64,000 bases of DNA from Leucobacter sp. 7(1) (GTDB taxonomy: Bacteria; Actinomycetota; Actinomycetes; Actinomycetales; Microbacteriaceae). The stretch spans positions 1 to 64,000 of the forward strand of contig NZ_FUID01000066.1 in assembly GCF_900163635.1 (NCBI RefSeq), read 5' to 3'. Position numbers and translations under genes: made by a program. Below the pieces are notes generated by a model that saw only the letters and a list, made by a program, of their open reading frames with translations, did no database searches and was not told the DNA's origin. This document shows positions 19,201 through 27,418 of the stretch, one piece after another (position 1 is the first letter of the stretch; each line of letters begins with the position of its first letter).

Positions 19201-20773
19201 CCTCGCCGTTCGGGTTCTTCCCGGTGACGAGAATCTCGTTGTTCAGGGTGGCGCCTGGGAGCGCCTCCGCCGTCGCCTCAGCCTCGAACTCGATCTTGCT
19301 GGATCCGCCCGGCTCAATCGCTCCGGGAGCATCCGAGGTGAAGGTGACCTCGAAGAAGTTCAGGGTTCCGAAATCGGCCGGCAGGGTGGGGAACGGCTGC
19401 CCGTCGAAGAGCTGCGTCACGATCTCGACGAGATCGCCGTTCGTGTCCAGGTAGTTCAGCGTGACCGTGCCGCCGGTGGCGGTGGTCGGGTACTGCACCG
19501 TCCCCGTGAAGCCGGTGAATTCAAGCATCTGGACGCCGTCGACCTCGCCGAACTTGCCGGTCGCGGGCTCGCGAATCGTGAGTGTCTCGAGGTTGGTCAG
19601 GCTCGTGTTCGTGCCGGTAAGGGTGACGCCGGTGGTCTCCCCGGCGATCAGCTCGCTCTCCGCGAAGTCCTTCGTTGCGCCGACGGTGAGCGGATCGGTG
19701 ATGATCGTGTAGTCGGCCTCGTTTTCAGCTTCGGCCTGTTGATCGTCGAGGTTCACCTCGCTTGTCACGGTGTTCTCAACGGTCGTGGTGTTGGGAAGAT
19801 CTGCCACGTCAGGGCCCTGCTCGAGGTCGAGCTCGAAGCCGCCGCCCGCCGAAGAGGGGATCTTGCCACCATCGGCTGCGGTGAAGGTGACGCGAATACC
19901 CTTCGCTCCCGCGGGGGGTGCGTTTGGCATGTCATCGGCTGAGAGGACTCGGGACACCCACGCGCCGTCCACGTAGTACTCAACCGTGGCGGTTGGCGCC
20001 GCGCCCTCAGGGAACGTCAGAGCCTCGAGAGCGGTCATGTCCAGGTGATCAAACGGATTCGGGCTAGCGTCCGGATCCTTCGGGTCGGTCAGCACCAGGG
20101 AGTCCACACCCGCGTTTGAGGTGTTCGTGCCCTTCACGGTGAGCGTCGTCGGCGTGCCTGGCACGGCCTGCCCACGATTGGGGCTGTACGCCTTCTCGAC
20201 CTCGGTGCTGAGCTTGAGCTCAATCTCCGGGGTGACCGTCACCACGTCCGACACCTCGGCTGCGTTTTCCGCGTCGGCGACGGCGGTGTTCACAATCGGC
20301 ACGCCGTTGGCTTCGTAGGGGAGGTTGTCGCGGAGCTTCACCTGGATCGTGATGACCGCGTCCGCGTTCTCCAGCAGGCCGACGGTACCGTCGCCGAGGG
20401 GGTCGATGAACTCGACCGTGACCTGGTTGCCGTCTACGACGGGCGGCTTCGCGGTCGCGTTCGCGACGGAGACGCTGCCCGGAATAATCTCGAACTCCGC
20501 GGGGATCAGGTCGGAGAGCGTCGCCCCCCGGCATCCGAGATCTGTGATCGTGGAGCAGCCGAGCTCAATGTGGTACTCCATCGTCTCACCAGGCTTCAGC
20601 GACGTCGCCGAGGCTGACTTAGTGATCTCGAGCACCGCCGTGTCTTCAGCCGCTTGCGCGATCTGCGGCGTGGTGATTGCCATGCCGAGCGCGAGGGCCG
20701 CGCCAAGGGCCCAGGCAACTCCACGCCGACCGGACTTCTGTGTGTGTCGTAAGCGTCGCACGCCTATCCCCAT
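13274..20773 (-). CDS. Giant cell-wall-anchored surface protein with DUF11-like and DUF5979 repeats
   Basis: About 2499 aa. The signal peptide starts MGIGVRRLRHTQKSGRRG and has a cleavage site after AQA (about residue 41). A long run of beta-sandwich domains of the DUF11/isopeptide type follows, with repeated phrases such as VLEITKSASATSLKPGE, TTVENTVTSEV and TNTSLTNLETL. The C-terminal fifth has five DUF5979-type repeats (start motifs VQKTVTGPGA, VDKDVTGA, IEKQITGEGA, VTKEITGAGA, VEKKVTGPGA). A Pro-rich stretch, LVTTG (residues 2461-2465), one membrane helix and RARRRKDD finish it: a sortase signal of unusual sequence. I chose the ATG at 20773 because it opens the signal peptide directly; an in-frame start at 20857 would give 2527 aa. 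Likely an adhesin or pilus-like stalk. Confidence 0.85.
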   Translation of the reverse strand: MGIGVRRLRHTQKSGRRGVAWALGAALALGMAITTPQIAQAAEDTAVLEITKSASATSLKPGETMEYHIELGCSTITDLGCRGATLSDLIPAEFEIIPGSVSVANATAKPPVVDGNQVTVEFIDPLGDGTVGLLENADAVITIQVKLRDNLPYEANGVPIVNTAVADAENAAEVSDVVTVTPEIELKLSTEVEKAYSPNRGQAVPGTPTTLTVKGTNTSNAGVDSLVLTDPKDPDASPNPFDHLDMTALEALTFPEGAAPTATVEYYVDGAWVSRVLSADDMPNAPPAGAKGIRVTFTAADGGKIPSSAGGGFELDLEQGPDVADLPNTTTVENTVTSEVNLDDQQAEAENEADYTIITDPLTVGATKDFAESELIAGETTGVTLTGTNTSLTNLETLTIREPATGKFGEVDGVQMLEFTGFTGTVQYPTTATGGTVTLNYLDTNGDLVEIVTQLFDGQPFPTLPADFGTLNFFEVTFTSDAPGAIEPGGSSKIEFEAEATAEALPGATLNNEILVTGKNPNGEATAPAEDDLGFAEQHLELETTKKVNPGEMWGYKGETATVQLPTQLKPKPASNANAQHIVVTDPALSDPNDPNSAPKASSFWDSFRPKQITKTDVPAGATLTVRYYDTIDGVWKDLPGAENVVGATSFTMVIPEELRDRMGGLQFDFANENPGFEPGNTVQPNFTSELKEGLPPVEAPGGEHQIVENCAASGATGAPGVEPGVSAESCQELQINNPIIGVHDLLEKVWITPEDGVVPSRSGAHATSRLYWSTGGRTGVDQMAIADTRLAPGESFDPAAGPSDPVQSTVYNAFNLFKIKAITPELDPSLQWDQVTDVQLWNAATGTWSTIAAAVGNLPYRGAVPELALTEAEQLSTTGVRLLYAEDSAARAGSTDPLAPAVGSGVAKTNSASPSSEGVRALDLEWELRDSKRVPAGEPVLGTADYNTLTKGDVNNIASGTSVDSDGKVMGHDDDGDIISIIDRPVGVKLQKGWTGGVLGVPPTDADQSQYPTSRVTLVATNTSVTRLEQLDIIDPGAGGASPFDVFNIQRIVFAPNNVAGADWNKTVVILTASDGTETRHAPGAAVALADTPAGQAILADTVKIQLHNEGRADADGNTNSIESNAKATLVMDLQLRKTHRESGEPVTRVDSPIKNEAEALACDLCDISGAPTGSHAEADDEAQIALDTFELDVQTTKAFTPDQQRVEWLPGDPKHTSEEWAAIRMDLTARPTGTARADKLVVTDSGENRTPGEPSAKSFWNAYRFVGFTDDTLAVPTPVNSVHAEVLFGDFTSGLPGNKLDFTPDSSTPNGDGWVPGSAAPVAVVDGKITGAAAALLANIAPADYDKVRGIRLTYQNLDDAGNPRAFENPANPKADIALDVKRRAYLVSDPSEPVPDSNSAISAPGEAPTAPGGLFTNTVDADAESHVKLPIAGSPVPLPLVASDEATDNVTYLAEGIEVAVEKTPLGAQKPGEVIPFKLKTTNTAPRSDDMRENEELGIADPIIVDVLPMADGKPQLIFDPDAEVSERFKFTLENRIAPASSAMPVNPAGVDVEYLDANFDPVAPGGEPAHLRFTFPDGSVLYPQEVYTITVNMMFRPGVLAGSENSLLNEFTIEADQPFDGCNFDSSQQVNTCGANTEVYPTEAGALRGKKYVRAHDNELGIADVPNPNAGKACVPQFGDVDTGYSFNNCVPITKPLGVETWREELQNTGTLVMDKVVTIDSLPRPGDQGSLVLMPRKSEWQPTWVGNTAIVMADGYRTDAAPTQYYSSSENAACIADLKPTEDQCVDYWTPIPAGATEAELAALNIRHVKTEFDFSANPLQPGERLAYTFETRTPAQAPKMTADTVAWNSIAVGARTIASDGTTKASVLPTEGLRVGVALATGPIAVQKTVTGPGAEFAPETFDVQVVCTVPEREGSIGGKVTLDPVTVTVKNGETVTLPEQFPWGAECIVEDVPGVNGETSSTVGDPVTIGRDTDPVPVAKLTNTYELGSFTVDKDVTGASNQDGDPIDYGSFPVAASCTFLGAEIALDPAETELTADGTKWLVDQLPVGAKCTLTELDPKGARANLTIGNQFVEPNEDGTWTFEITKEQPDIELVLTNVFPLGAISIEKQITGEGAAAIAGDTTFTFSVLCTYEGNTVWDGTVEFTKAEIAAGNGSKLIENLPYGGACTVEETGTGGATSTSITPDTSEGPVEVGPTEFPVVFTAVNTFDAGKLHVTKEITGAGAERWGAGPFEVSLACEIAGKPVTVPEGATRPLTAETEYQAEYAGLPIGAACELTETVTGGATSSEIVNAAGDPVTEPVVIGAGDDLALRVINTFDIGAIEVEKKVTGPGAAEVTDKVFTVALACTIDRDGKTVEIDVPDGAERELSKAGGLTASYEELPVGAACELRETETGGAAKVSITPNLGDPAVGTVTVAAGAAAQLTVVNEFPATPVPPVDPPVDPPKPGKTPGLVTTGGGAMTPWLIGGGVLLVLGAGLLALRARRRKDDSE
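13450..15110 (-). repeat. Five tandem DUF5979-type repeat domains (coding)
   Basis: Protein repeats of about 105-120 aa, each opening with a V-x-K-x-[VI]-TG-x-GA motif, followed by a Cys in F-x-V-x-[VC]-x-C and a second Cys in GA-x-C-x-[VL]-x-E. The paired Cys suggests a disulfide per domain. Sequence between copies has diverged, unlike the near-identical repeats of the neighbouring gene. Confidence 0.75.
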
Positions 20774-20910
20774 TTCCAACCCCCCGGCGGAGTTCCCCGA
20801 GTTCGTCCTCGGGAAACAATTTGCTTTCACACTAACCGATGAGGGAGCCATGCGCATCTTCTGATGTCGTTCAGTGTCCCCAGGGACTTCGAGATGGGGC
20901 CAAAACGCAC

Positions 20911-20944
20911 AGAGGGGCCCGCGCCAACTGGCGCGAGCCCCTCT
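20911..20944 (-). terminator. Terminator between the two surface protein genes
   Basis: Arms agaggggcccgcgcc (20911-20925) and ggcgcgagcccctct (20930-20944) pair with one mismatch around a 4-nt loop. GTTTT follows on the minus strand. It lies 42 bp past the stop of the upstream surface gene, so the next gene needs its own promoter within 20774-20910. Confidence 0.8.
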
Positions 20945-20985
20945 CGAGCGACCGTGATTCAGGTGAGAATCACAATCTCGTCACG

Positions 20986-23900
20986 CTAGGCGTGCCGACC
21001 CGTCCGGCGACGAGCGAGCAGCAGTGCGCCCCCGCCCAGCACCAGCAGTGCCGCGCCACCCAGGCCATACGCCCAGGGAGCGATGCCACCGGTGACGGCC
21101 AGGCCGCCTACGGTCACGGCACCCTTGGGCTGATCCGGCGTGCCTTCGGGGCCCTTCGGACCCGGCTTCACCGGCTCCTCGGGATCCGTCGTGGGCACCT
21201 CGGGGCCGGGGCCCTTCGGCTCGGTCACGATCACGCCAGCGTCCCAGGTGGGATCGATGCCCTGCGTCGCCTTGATGGCACCGGTCAGGTGTGCGTATTC
21301 GTAGTCGAGGGTCAGATTCGCGTTGGAGTCATCGAGGATGATCCAGGTGCTGAACCCGTCCTTGCCTGCGTTCGAGTCGAGCGCGGCATCGCCGCCACCC
21401 GTCTTCGTGAACTGGTAGACCTTCGCCTGAGCCGGCGTCAGCTCGAACTGCACCCGGTACTTGCCCGCGCGAAGCTCGTCAAAGACGTACAGCCCGTTCT
21501 TGTCGGTCTTGGTCTCGGCGACAAGGTTGCCCTGTGCGTCGAAGAGGCGCACGATGACGTCCTTCAGGGTGTACTCGGTGTCACCCTGCAGGCCATCCTT
21601 GTTCGTGTCGATCCAGACCACGTCACCGACCGCGTAGGTCTTGTGCTTGAACCCGAAGTCGAGCGAGGGATCACGATCACCGTTGTTCACGAGATCGTCA
21701 CGCGAGATCGCGGTCCACTCCGAAGAGTCGAGTTCGCGGTCGTCGGTGCCACCGGTCTTCGTCGGGATCAGGCCCTCGAGCGCCTTCTGCGTGCCTGCGT
21801 CCTCCTGGTCGATCGAAACCGTGTAGGTTTCGCCGTCCTTCAGCGCGGGCAGGTTCGGGAACTCATAGAAACCCTGCTCGTTTGTCACAACGGGCTCAAC
21901 GGGGTTGCCGAAGACATCCGTCACGGGGTTCCCATCGGGGCCCGTCAGAACGAGCTTGACGCCCGGGATCGGGGTCTCGTCCTTGTGCGTGCCCTGCACA
22001 CCATCGCCGTCCACGTCGAGCCACACGTAGTCGCCCACCGAGACCGACTTCAGCACCACGCCCGCGTCCCACGTCGGGTCGATGCCCTGCGTGGCCAGCA
22101 CGTTCGTGCCCGCTGCGGTCGTGTAGTCGTGCGTGAGGAAGGTGTTCGTATCGTCGAGCACGATCTTGCCACTGCGGCCCGTGACCGGGTCCGCGTTGGA
22201 ATCGGTCTCGGCCGGATCAACGGTCAGCGTGGTGAAGACGTACTTCGCCTGCTGCTCGTCGGTCAGCACGAACTCGACCTCGTAGGTGCCGGCTGCCAGC
22301 TCATCGAAGAGGTAGCGGCCGTTCGCGTCGGTCTTCGTCTCGGTGACCACGTTTCCGTCGGCGTCGAGCAGGCGGACGGTGACGCCCTCGAGGAACTCGT
22401 CCTCGCCCTGCTGTCCGTCACGGTTGGTGTCCACCCAGACGATGTCGCCGATGGCGTAGCTCTTCACCTGGAACCCGAAGTCCAGCGACGGATCACGATC
22501 ACCATCGCTCACGAGATCGTCACGCGACACAGCAGTCCACGTCGAGGAATCCTTCTCAGAATCCTTCGTCCCGTTCTCCTTGGTCGGGATCAGACCCTCA
22601 AGCGCCTTCACAGTCTTCTCGTCGTCCTGCACGATCGAAACCGTGTAGGTCTCGCCCTGCTTCAGCGCCGGAAGATCGGTGAACTCGTAGAAGCCCTTCT
22701 CATCCGTCACAGTCGCCTCAACAGGGTTACCGAAGACATCCGTCACCGGGTTGCCATCGGGGCCCGTCACGACGAGCTTGACGCCCGCGATCGGCTTCTC
22801 GTCAGCATCCTGTACGCCGTCACGGTTGGCATCGAGCCACACGTAGTCGCCAACGGAGACCGACTTCGAGTGGAACCCGAAGTCCAGCGACGGGTCACGA
22901 TCGCCATCGTTGACGAGATCGTCACGCGACACCGCAGTCCACTTCGAGGAATCGAGCTCGCGATCCTTCGTGCCGTTTTCCTTCGTGGGAACCAGGCCCA
23001 CAAGCGCGGCCTTTGTGCCCTCGTCCTCCTGGTCGATCGAGACCGTGTAGGTCTGACCATCCTTGAGCGCCGGCAGGTTCACGAACGTGTAGAACCCGTT
23101 CTCATCGGTCACGACAGCTTCGACAGGCTTCCCGAAGACGTCAGTCACTGGCTTGCCTTCAGGGCCCGTCAGCACTAGCTTGACGCCGGCGATCGGGAGT
23201 TCCTTCTCGTCCGTGCCCTGCACGCCGTCACGGTCAACGTCGAGCCACACGTAGTCACCCACGGAAACCGACTTGGTCCGGAACCCGAAGTCAAGCGACG
23301 GATCACGATCACCATCGTTCACGAGGTCGTCACGCGACACCGCAGTCCACTCCGAAGAGTCGAGCTCGCGGTCGTCAGTGCCACCGGTCTTCGTCGGGAT
23401 CAGGCCGTCGAGCGCCTTCTGCGTACCCTTGTCATCCTGGTCGATCGAGACCGTGTAGGTCTCGCCGGCCTTCAGCGCGGGCAGATTCGGGAACTCGTAG
23501 AAACCCTTGTCGTTCGTCACGGTCGGCTCGACAGGCTTGCCGAAGACATCCGTCACCGGGTTGCCATCAGGACCGGTCAGCACGAGCTTGACACCCTCGA
23601 TGGGGGTCTCACCCTCGTGCGTTCCCTGCACACCGTCGCCATCAATATCGAACCAGACGTAGTCGCCCACCGACACCGACTTCGAGTGGAATCCGAAGTC
23701 CAGCGACGGGTCACGGTCACCATCGTTCACGAGATCGTCACGCGACACAGCAGTCCACGTCGACGAATCCTTCTCGCGATCGTCAGTGCCCTTCTCCTTG
23801 GTCGGGATCAGGCCCTCAAGCGCCTTCACAGTGCCCTCGTCGTCCTGCACGATCGACACCGTGTAGGTCTCGCCCGGCTGCAGAGCCGGAAGATCCGTGA

Positions 23901-26900
23901 ACTCGTAGAAGCCCTTCTCATCCGTCACCGTCGGAACCACCGGGTTACCGTCGATGTCGGTGACAGGCTGACCGTTCGGTCCGGTCAGCGCGAGCTTGAC
24001 ACCCTTGATGGGGGCCTCGCCCTTGTCCTGGATGCCGTCGCGGTTCGCGTCGAGCCAGACGTAATCGCCAACCGAGACCTTCTTCACCGCGCTGCGCGGG
24101 GTGTTGAAGAACTTGGTCTCCTGCGAAGTACCGTCCTCGTTCACGATGAGCACGACAGGCTCGGTCTTCTTAACGAAGCCCTTCGGCGCCTTGATCTCGT
24201 GCACGGTGTAGGTGCCGGCCTGCTTCACGGTCGGAACTGCGTCGCCGTTCTTGCCGGCGATACGGAGCTTGCCACCGACGATATACATGTCGGAGATAAC
24301 AACGTCACCCGCCGCGTCACGCAGCTCGAAGCGTGCGTCCGTATCGGTGATCGGCTCGCCCGTGGGGTCGATCTCGTTCAGCTTCGAGATATCGAGAGGC
24401 ATGTCATTCGTCGGCGTGATCGTGACCTTCTCGGGTCCGATCGCGTTCTCTACGCCCTTGCCGTTCTCAAAGTCCTTGATCTTCACCTTGAAGAACAGCT
24501 CGGTGACCTTGCCGCCCGCGATCTCCTGGCCCTTTGCGACCGTGATCTTGTTGCTGGCCTGGTCAAACTGCGCCGTGAGCTTCGTCCCGGGGATCGTGTA
24601 ATTCCCCTTGCCCGCGTTGCCGCCACCCTTGACCTGATCCGGTTTCACGAACCCGACAAACTCGAGATCCTCGACGAGCTGATCGGTGATGTCGAACAGC
24701 ATGCTCTTGTATTCCAGGGTCGGCATGAACTGCACCCGGTAGATGAACTCGTCCTGCACGAGCGTGCCGTCCTCGTTCAGCGCAGCGCGGAGGTTCGTAG
24801 TGAACTCATCCTTCGCCGCGTTGTACACCGTCTTCTTCACGTCGATCTCGCGACCGGCGACACCTGCGGAGGAGTTCGTGTGCGAGTTGTAGACGATCTC
24901 CCGGTCAGTTCCGGCGTAGTCCGCGTTGTTCGTGACCGTGATCGCGCTCTTGCCTTCAATCGGCTTGGTCGGGATCGTAACCGTGAACTCGAAGCTCTTC
25001 GTCAGCGGCTTCTCAGCGGGGCCCCAGTTCGCGTCCTTGGGGAACACGCCGTTGGGCCGGAACTCGAGGTTTCCATCGGCGTTGAGCGACACGTCGAACG
25101 TGTCCTGATCAATCGGGAAACTCCAGTCGTACTTGCCCGTGATGCTCTTCTGAATCTCGGGAAGCGTCTTCGCGGAGACGTCGAGCAGCGAGTGATCGAT
25201 GTAGTCGGTGATGACCGACTTCTGCGGGTCGCCCGTGTTCGCGCCAACTGTGAAGGTGAAGGGGATCTTCGCGATCGTCTCACCCTTGCCGAGCACGATC
25301 GGCTTGGAGTCAGCCCGCTTCTTGAACTTCTCCTTGTCGTCGATGCCGGTGCTCGGGTCCTTCGTGGTGACCACGTGGCCGTCGGTCGTAACCGTGCGGC
25401 CGTTTCCCTCGTCATACGCAAAGTGCCCGGAGTTCTTCACACCGTTGTACTGCACCGCAACGTACGGCTTGTTGTCCGGGTTCTCCGTGACCGACAGCCC
25501 CTCAACGCTCACGAGCTCGGCCTTCGCCTTGATCGTGTGCTTCTGGGTGACGTCCTTGCCGACGTTGATGCGCAGCACCTGGCCGTCGATCATGTAGGAG
25601 CCGACGTAGTCGTCCCCGGCGAAGTCCTCAGCCGAAACGCCGCTGACGAGCTTGTATGCGGGGCTCAGGAGATCTTCGCCGAGCACCCACTTCTGGTTCG
25701 CGGGCAGCGTGTCGGTGATGACCACGTTGCGCTGCAGCTCGTACTTCTTCCCGACAAACTTCTCGAACTGCTTCAGATCCGCCGTCAGCGTGTAGGTGAT
25801 CGGGAGGGTCGGATCGATCTCAGGGCCCTTGCCCTTGAGGGTGATCGGGGTATCGCCCTTCAAGTCCGAGGACTTCTTGAACGCAGCTCCGTAGTCGGGT
25901 GACGGCGCCTTCGGTGTGGAAGCCCCGATCGTGTACGTCTTCGAGCCCGGCACACCCGCGATATCGGCGTTGTTGGTGAGCTTAATCTCGAACCGCTGGC
26001 CTTCCTTGTCCTTCACCAGGTCATACTTCGCCTGGAGCTGGCCGCGCAGGACCTCGAGCGCGTTAGCGTCGGTGATCTTTGCGGTGTAGAAGAGCTGGTA
26101 GATCGAGTTCTGCTCTGCCGGGAACGTGTGGGTGAAGGAGGTGCCCGTGTACTGTGCCGCGGACATGTCCACGGTGATCGGGCCCTGCTTGTTCATGCCC
26201 TGGGCATCCCAGAAGGTTTTCTGCATCTGGAACTTGCCCGGCACGAGGCTCATCCCCTCGGGCAGCGTGTCCGTGATCGTCACGTCGCGCGCGTCTTTGC
26301 TGTTGACCGAGATCGCGTAAACGATCTCCTTGTCCAGGAAATCGGGGCTGAGGACCACCTGGCCATTCGCATCGACCGTGACCGCGGGGAACTTCGGGTC
26401 GTACCCGTCCTTCCAGCCGCCGTCGGTGATCGTCGTCAGCTGATCGTCTTTGTCCTTGAAGATAACGGTCTGACTGGTCTCCTGACCGTTGACGTTCCAG
26501 ACGACGTCCTGCACGGAGGATTCCTGCACAGTGTCGACCGTGAAGTTCAGGTCAAAGCCACCATTGTCAACCGAGATCGGGTCCTTGAACTTGATCGTCA
26601 GAACTCCGTCGGCGAGCGTGAAGGTCTCGATGGATTCGACACCCTGCGGGCCCTCAGCAATGGTGAAGCCCTTCGGCACCGAGATCACCGCGGTGTGACC
26701 ACCGGGAATCTCGTTGCGGCTGAAGGTCACGCCAAGTACGTAGGACTCGCCCTCGACATATACCGGCTGGCCGTTGTGCGTGGCCAGGTTGTTCGGCAGC
26801 TGCAGGTGCACCGTGCCCTCTGCCGCCATGGCGGGAGCGGCGTTGAAACCGGTCACCACCAATAGCGCTGTCAGGACGCCGGCGAGCAGGGCTGACAGCC

Positions 26901-26952
26901 CGCTCCAGCGTCGTTTGGGCGCGGCTATTGCGCCCGGATATGCCGAAGGCAT
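20986..26952 (-). CDS. Giant cell-wall-anchored adhesin with SdrD-B repeats and LAVTG signal
   Basis: About 1988 aa. The signal peptide is MPSAYPGAIAAPKRRWS plus a hydrophobic core, cleaved after AMA (about residue 43). The N-terminal half (to about 900) looks like MSCRAMM or isopeptide adhesin domains (ITDTLPEGMSLVPG, VITDTLPANQKW, VITDYIDHSLLDVS). A SpaA-type domain (FELRDAAGDVV, TYTVHEIKAPKGF) precedes seven SdrD-B-type repeats: five of the SVGDYVWLD type and two of a variant AIGDIVW/AVGDVVW type. The tail has LAVTG (1951-1955), a membrane helix and ARRRTGRHA. LAXTG is the class E sortase motif known from Streptomyces. Start chosen at the ATG with a GGGGGA ribosome site; an in-frame start at 27108 has no signal peptide at its N-terminus. 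Role: surface attachment, by inference. Confidence 0.88.
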   Translation of the reverse strand: MPSAYPGAIAAPKRRWSGLSALLAGVLTALLVVTGFNAAPAMAAEGTVHLQLPNNLATHNGQPVYVEGESYVLGVTFSRNEIPGGHTAVISVPKGFTIAEGPQGVESIETFTLADGVLTIKFKDPISVDNGGFDLNFTVDTVQESSVQDVVWNVNGQETSQTVIFKDKDDQLTTITDGGWKDGYDPKFPAVTVDANGQVVLSPDFLDKEIVYAISVNSKDARDVTITDTLPEGMSLVPGKFQMQKTFWDAQGMNKQGPITVDMSAAQYTGTSFTHTFPAEQNSIYQLFYTAKITDANALEVLRGQLQAKYDLVKDKEGQRFEIKLTNNADIAGVPGSKTYTIGASTPKAPSPDYGAAFKKSSDLKGDTPITLKGKGPEIDPTLPITYTLTADLKQFEKFVGKKYELQRNVVITDTLPANQKWVLGEDLLSPAYKLVSGVSAEDFAGDDYVGSYMIDGQVLRINVGKDVTQKHTIKAKAELVSVEGLSVTENPDNKPYVAVQYNGVKNSGHFAYDEGNGRTVTTDGHVVTTKDPSTGIDDKEKFKKRADSKPIVLGKGETIAKIPFTFTVGANTGDPQKSVITDYIDHSLLDVSAKTLPEIQKSITGKYDWSFPIDQDTFDVSLNADGNLEFRPNGVFPKDANWGPAEKPLTKSFEFTVTIPTKPIEGKSAITVTNNADYAGTDREIVYNSHTNSSAGVAGREIDVKKTVYNAAKDEFTTNLRAALNEDGTLVQDEFIYRVQFMPTLEYKSMLFDITDQLVEDLEFVGFVKPDQVKGGGNAGKGNYTIPGTKLTAQFDQASNKITVAKGQEIAGGKVTELFFKVKIKDFENGKGVENAIGPEKVTITPTNDMPLDISKLNEIDPTGEPITDTDARFELRDAAGDVVISDMYIVGGKLRIAGKNGDAVPTVKQAGTYTVHEIKAPKGFVKKTEPVVLIVNEDGTSQETKFFNTPRSAVKKVSVGDYVWLDANRDGIQDKGEAPIKGVKLALTGPNGQPVTDIDGNPVVPTVTDEKGFYEFTDLPALQPGETYTVSIVQDDEGTVKALEGLIPTKEKGTDDREKDSSTWTAVSRDDLVNDGDRDPSLDFGFHSKSVSVGDYVWFDIDGDGVQGTHEGETPIEGVKLVLTGPDGNPVTDVFGKPVEPTVTNDKGFYEFPNLPALKAGETYTVSIDQDDKGTQKALDGLIPTKTGGTDDRELDSSEWTAVSRDDLVNDGDRDPSLDFGFRTKSVSVGDYVWLDVDRDGVQGTDEKELPIAGVKLVLTGPEGKPVTDVFGKPVEAVVTDENGFYTFVNLPALKDGQTYTVSIDQEDEGTKAALVGLVPTKENGTKDRELDSSKWTAVSRDDLVNDGDRDPSLDFGFHSKSVSVGDYVWLDANRDGVQDADEKPIAGVKLVVTGPDGNPVTDVFGNPVEATVTDEKGFYEFTDLPALKQGETYTVSIVQDDEKTVKALEGLIPTKENGTKDSEKDSSTWTAVSRDDLVSDGDRDPSLDFGFQVKSYAIGDIVWVDTNRDGQQGEDEFLEGVTVRLLDADGNVVTETKTDANGRYLFDELAAGTYEVEFVLTDEQQAKYVFTTLTVDPAETDSNADPVTGRSGKIVLDDTNTFLTHDYTTAAGTNVLATQGIDPTWDAGVVLKSVSVGDYVWLDVDGDGVQGTHKDETPIPGVKLVLTGPDGNPVTDVFGNPVEPVVTNEQGFYEFPNLPALKDGETYTVSIDQEDAGTQKALEGLIPTKTGGTDDRELDSSEWTAISRDDLVNNGDRDPSLDFGFKHKTYAVGDVVWIDTNKDGLQGDTEYTLKDVIVRLFDAQGNLVAETKTDKNGLYVFDELRAGKYRVQFELTPAQAKVYQFTKTGGGDAALDSNAGKDGFSTWIILDDSNANLTLDYEYAHLTGAIKATQGIDPTWDAGVIVTEPKGPGPEVPTTDPEEPVKPGPKGPEGTPDQPKGAVTVGGLAVTGGIAPWAYGLGGAALLVLGGGALLLARRRTGRHA
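21240..24080 (-). repeat. Seven SdrD-B repeats, near-identical in parts
   Basis: Repeat starts lie at about 24079, 23685, 23271, 22861, 22462, 22044 and 21641 (minus strand), with spacing about 390-420 bp. Five share GDYVW, GVKLxLTGP, VTDxxGNPV, FYEF, DDLVNDGDRDPSLDFGF almost word for word. Two (at 22462 and 21641) are a distinct subtype ending in TQGIDPTWDAGV. DNA-level near-identity indicates recent duplication or gene conversion. Confidence 0.85.
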
Positions 26953-27418
26953 AGATCCCCCAATATTTGTATCGGCGCGCCAAAAAACGCTCCGAGTACC
27001 CCGTTGTGTGTGCGGGTGGCTCGACTCGAATCCCCTCGAGTAGTGTCTGCGCGATCCCCATCGCGCCATGACACGCACCTGCACGGGCCAAAATGCCCCA
27101 CTCGACACTACCAGCGCGCGGCGTTCACTACCACGGAATCACGGCCGCACTCCAGTTCCCGACGCGCCGCCGCTTGGGTAGAAGTTCCGCATGAATACGC
27201 CAATTTTTCCCGGGCGGCAGCGATCACGGCCTCCCAGCGTCCGCAAAGATCACCCGCCTTGTCACCCTCCCCAGAGGCCTTCGCACACGCTCCCAGCGAA
27301 GGAACGCGCGCCCGCAGCGAACGGGCTCCACACCCAGGCGCGCGGCGGCGGCTTGGTGGGCAGCGGGCTTCGCACCCGGTCGTGGCTCGGGAACCCGGCG
27401 TCCGGCTACGCTGAGGAC
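26953..27418. other. Divergent intergenic region
   Basis: The 466 bp between the adhesin gene (minus) and the methyltransferase-like gene (plus) should carry both promoters. TACGCT at 27407-27412 is a good -10 for the plus-strand gene. Open frames here (for example minus strand 27108-27494) are Arg/Pro/Ala-rich and overlap the real gene start, so I reject them. Confidence 0.55.

Noticed and set aside
20839-23178. 779-codon plus-strand frame opposite the adhesin repeats
   Set aside because: Shadow of the repeat region; its apparent internal repeats just mirror the coding repeats on the other strand.
21240-24080. Spaced repeats considered as a CRISPR-like array
   Set aside because: Repeats are about 400 bp, in frame and encode protein domains.
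27020-27060. tRNA-like T-loop (ggattcgagtcg) on the minus strand
   Set aside because: The arms on both sides do not pair and no acceptor or anticodon arm is present.
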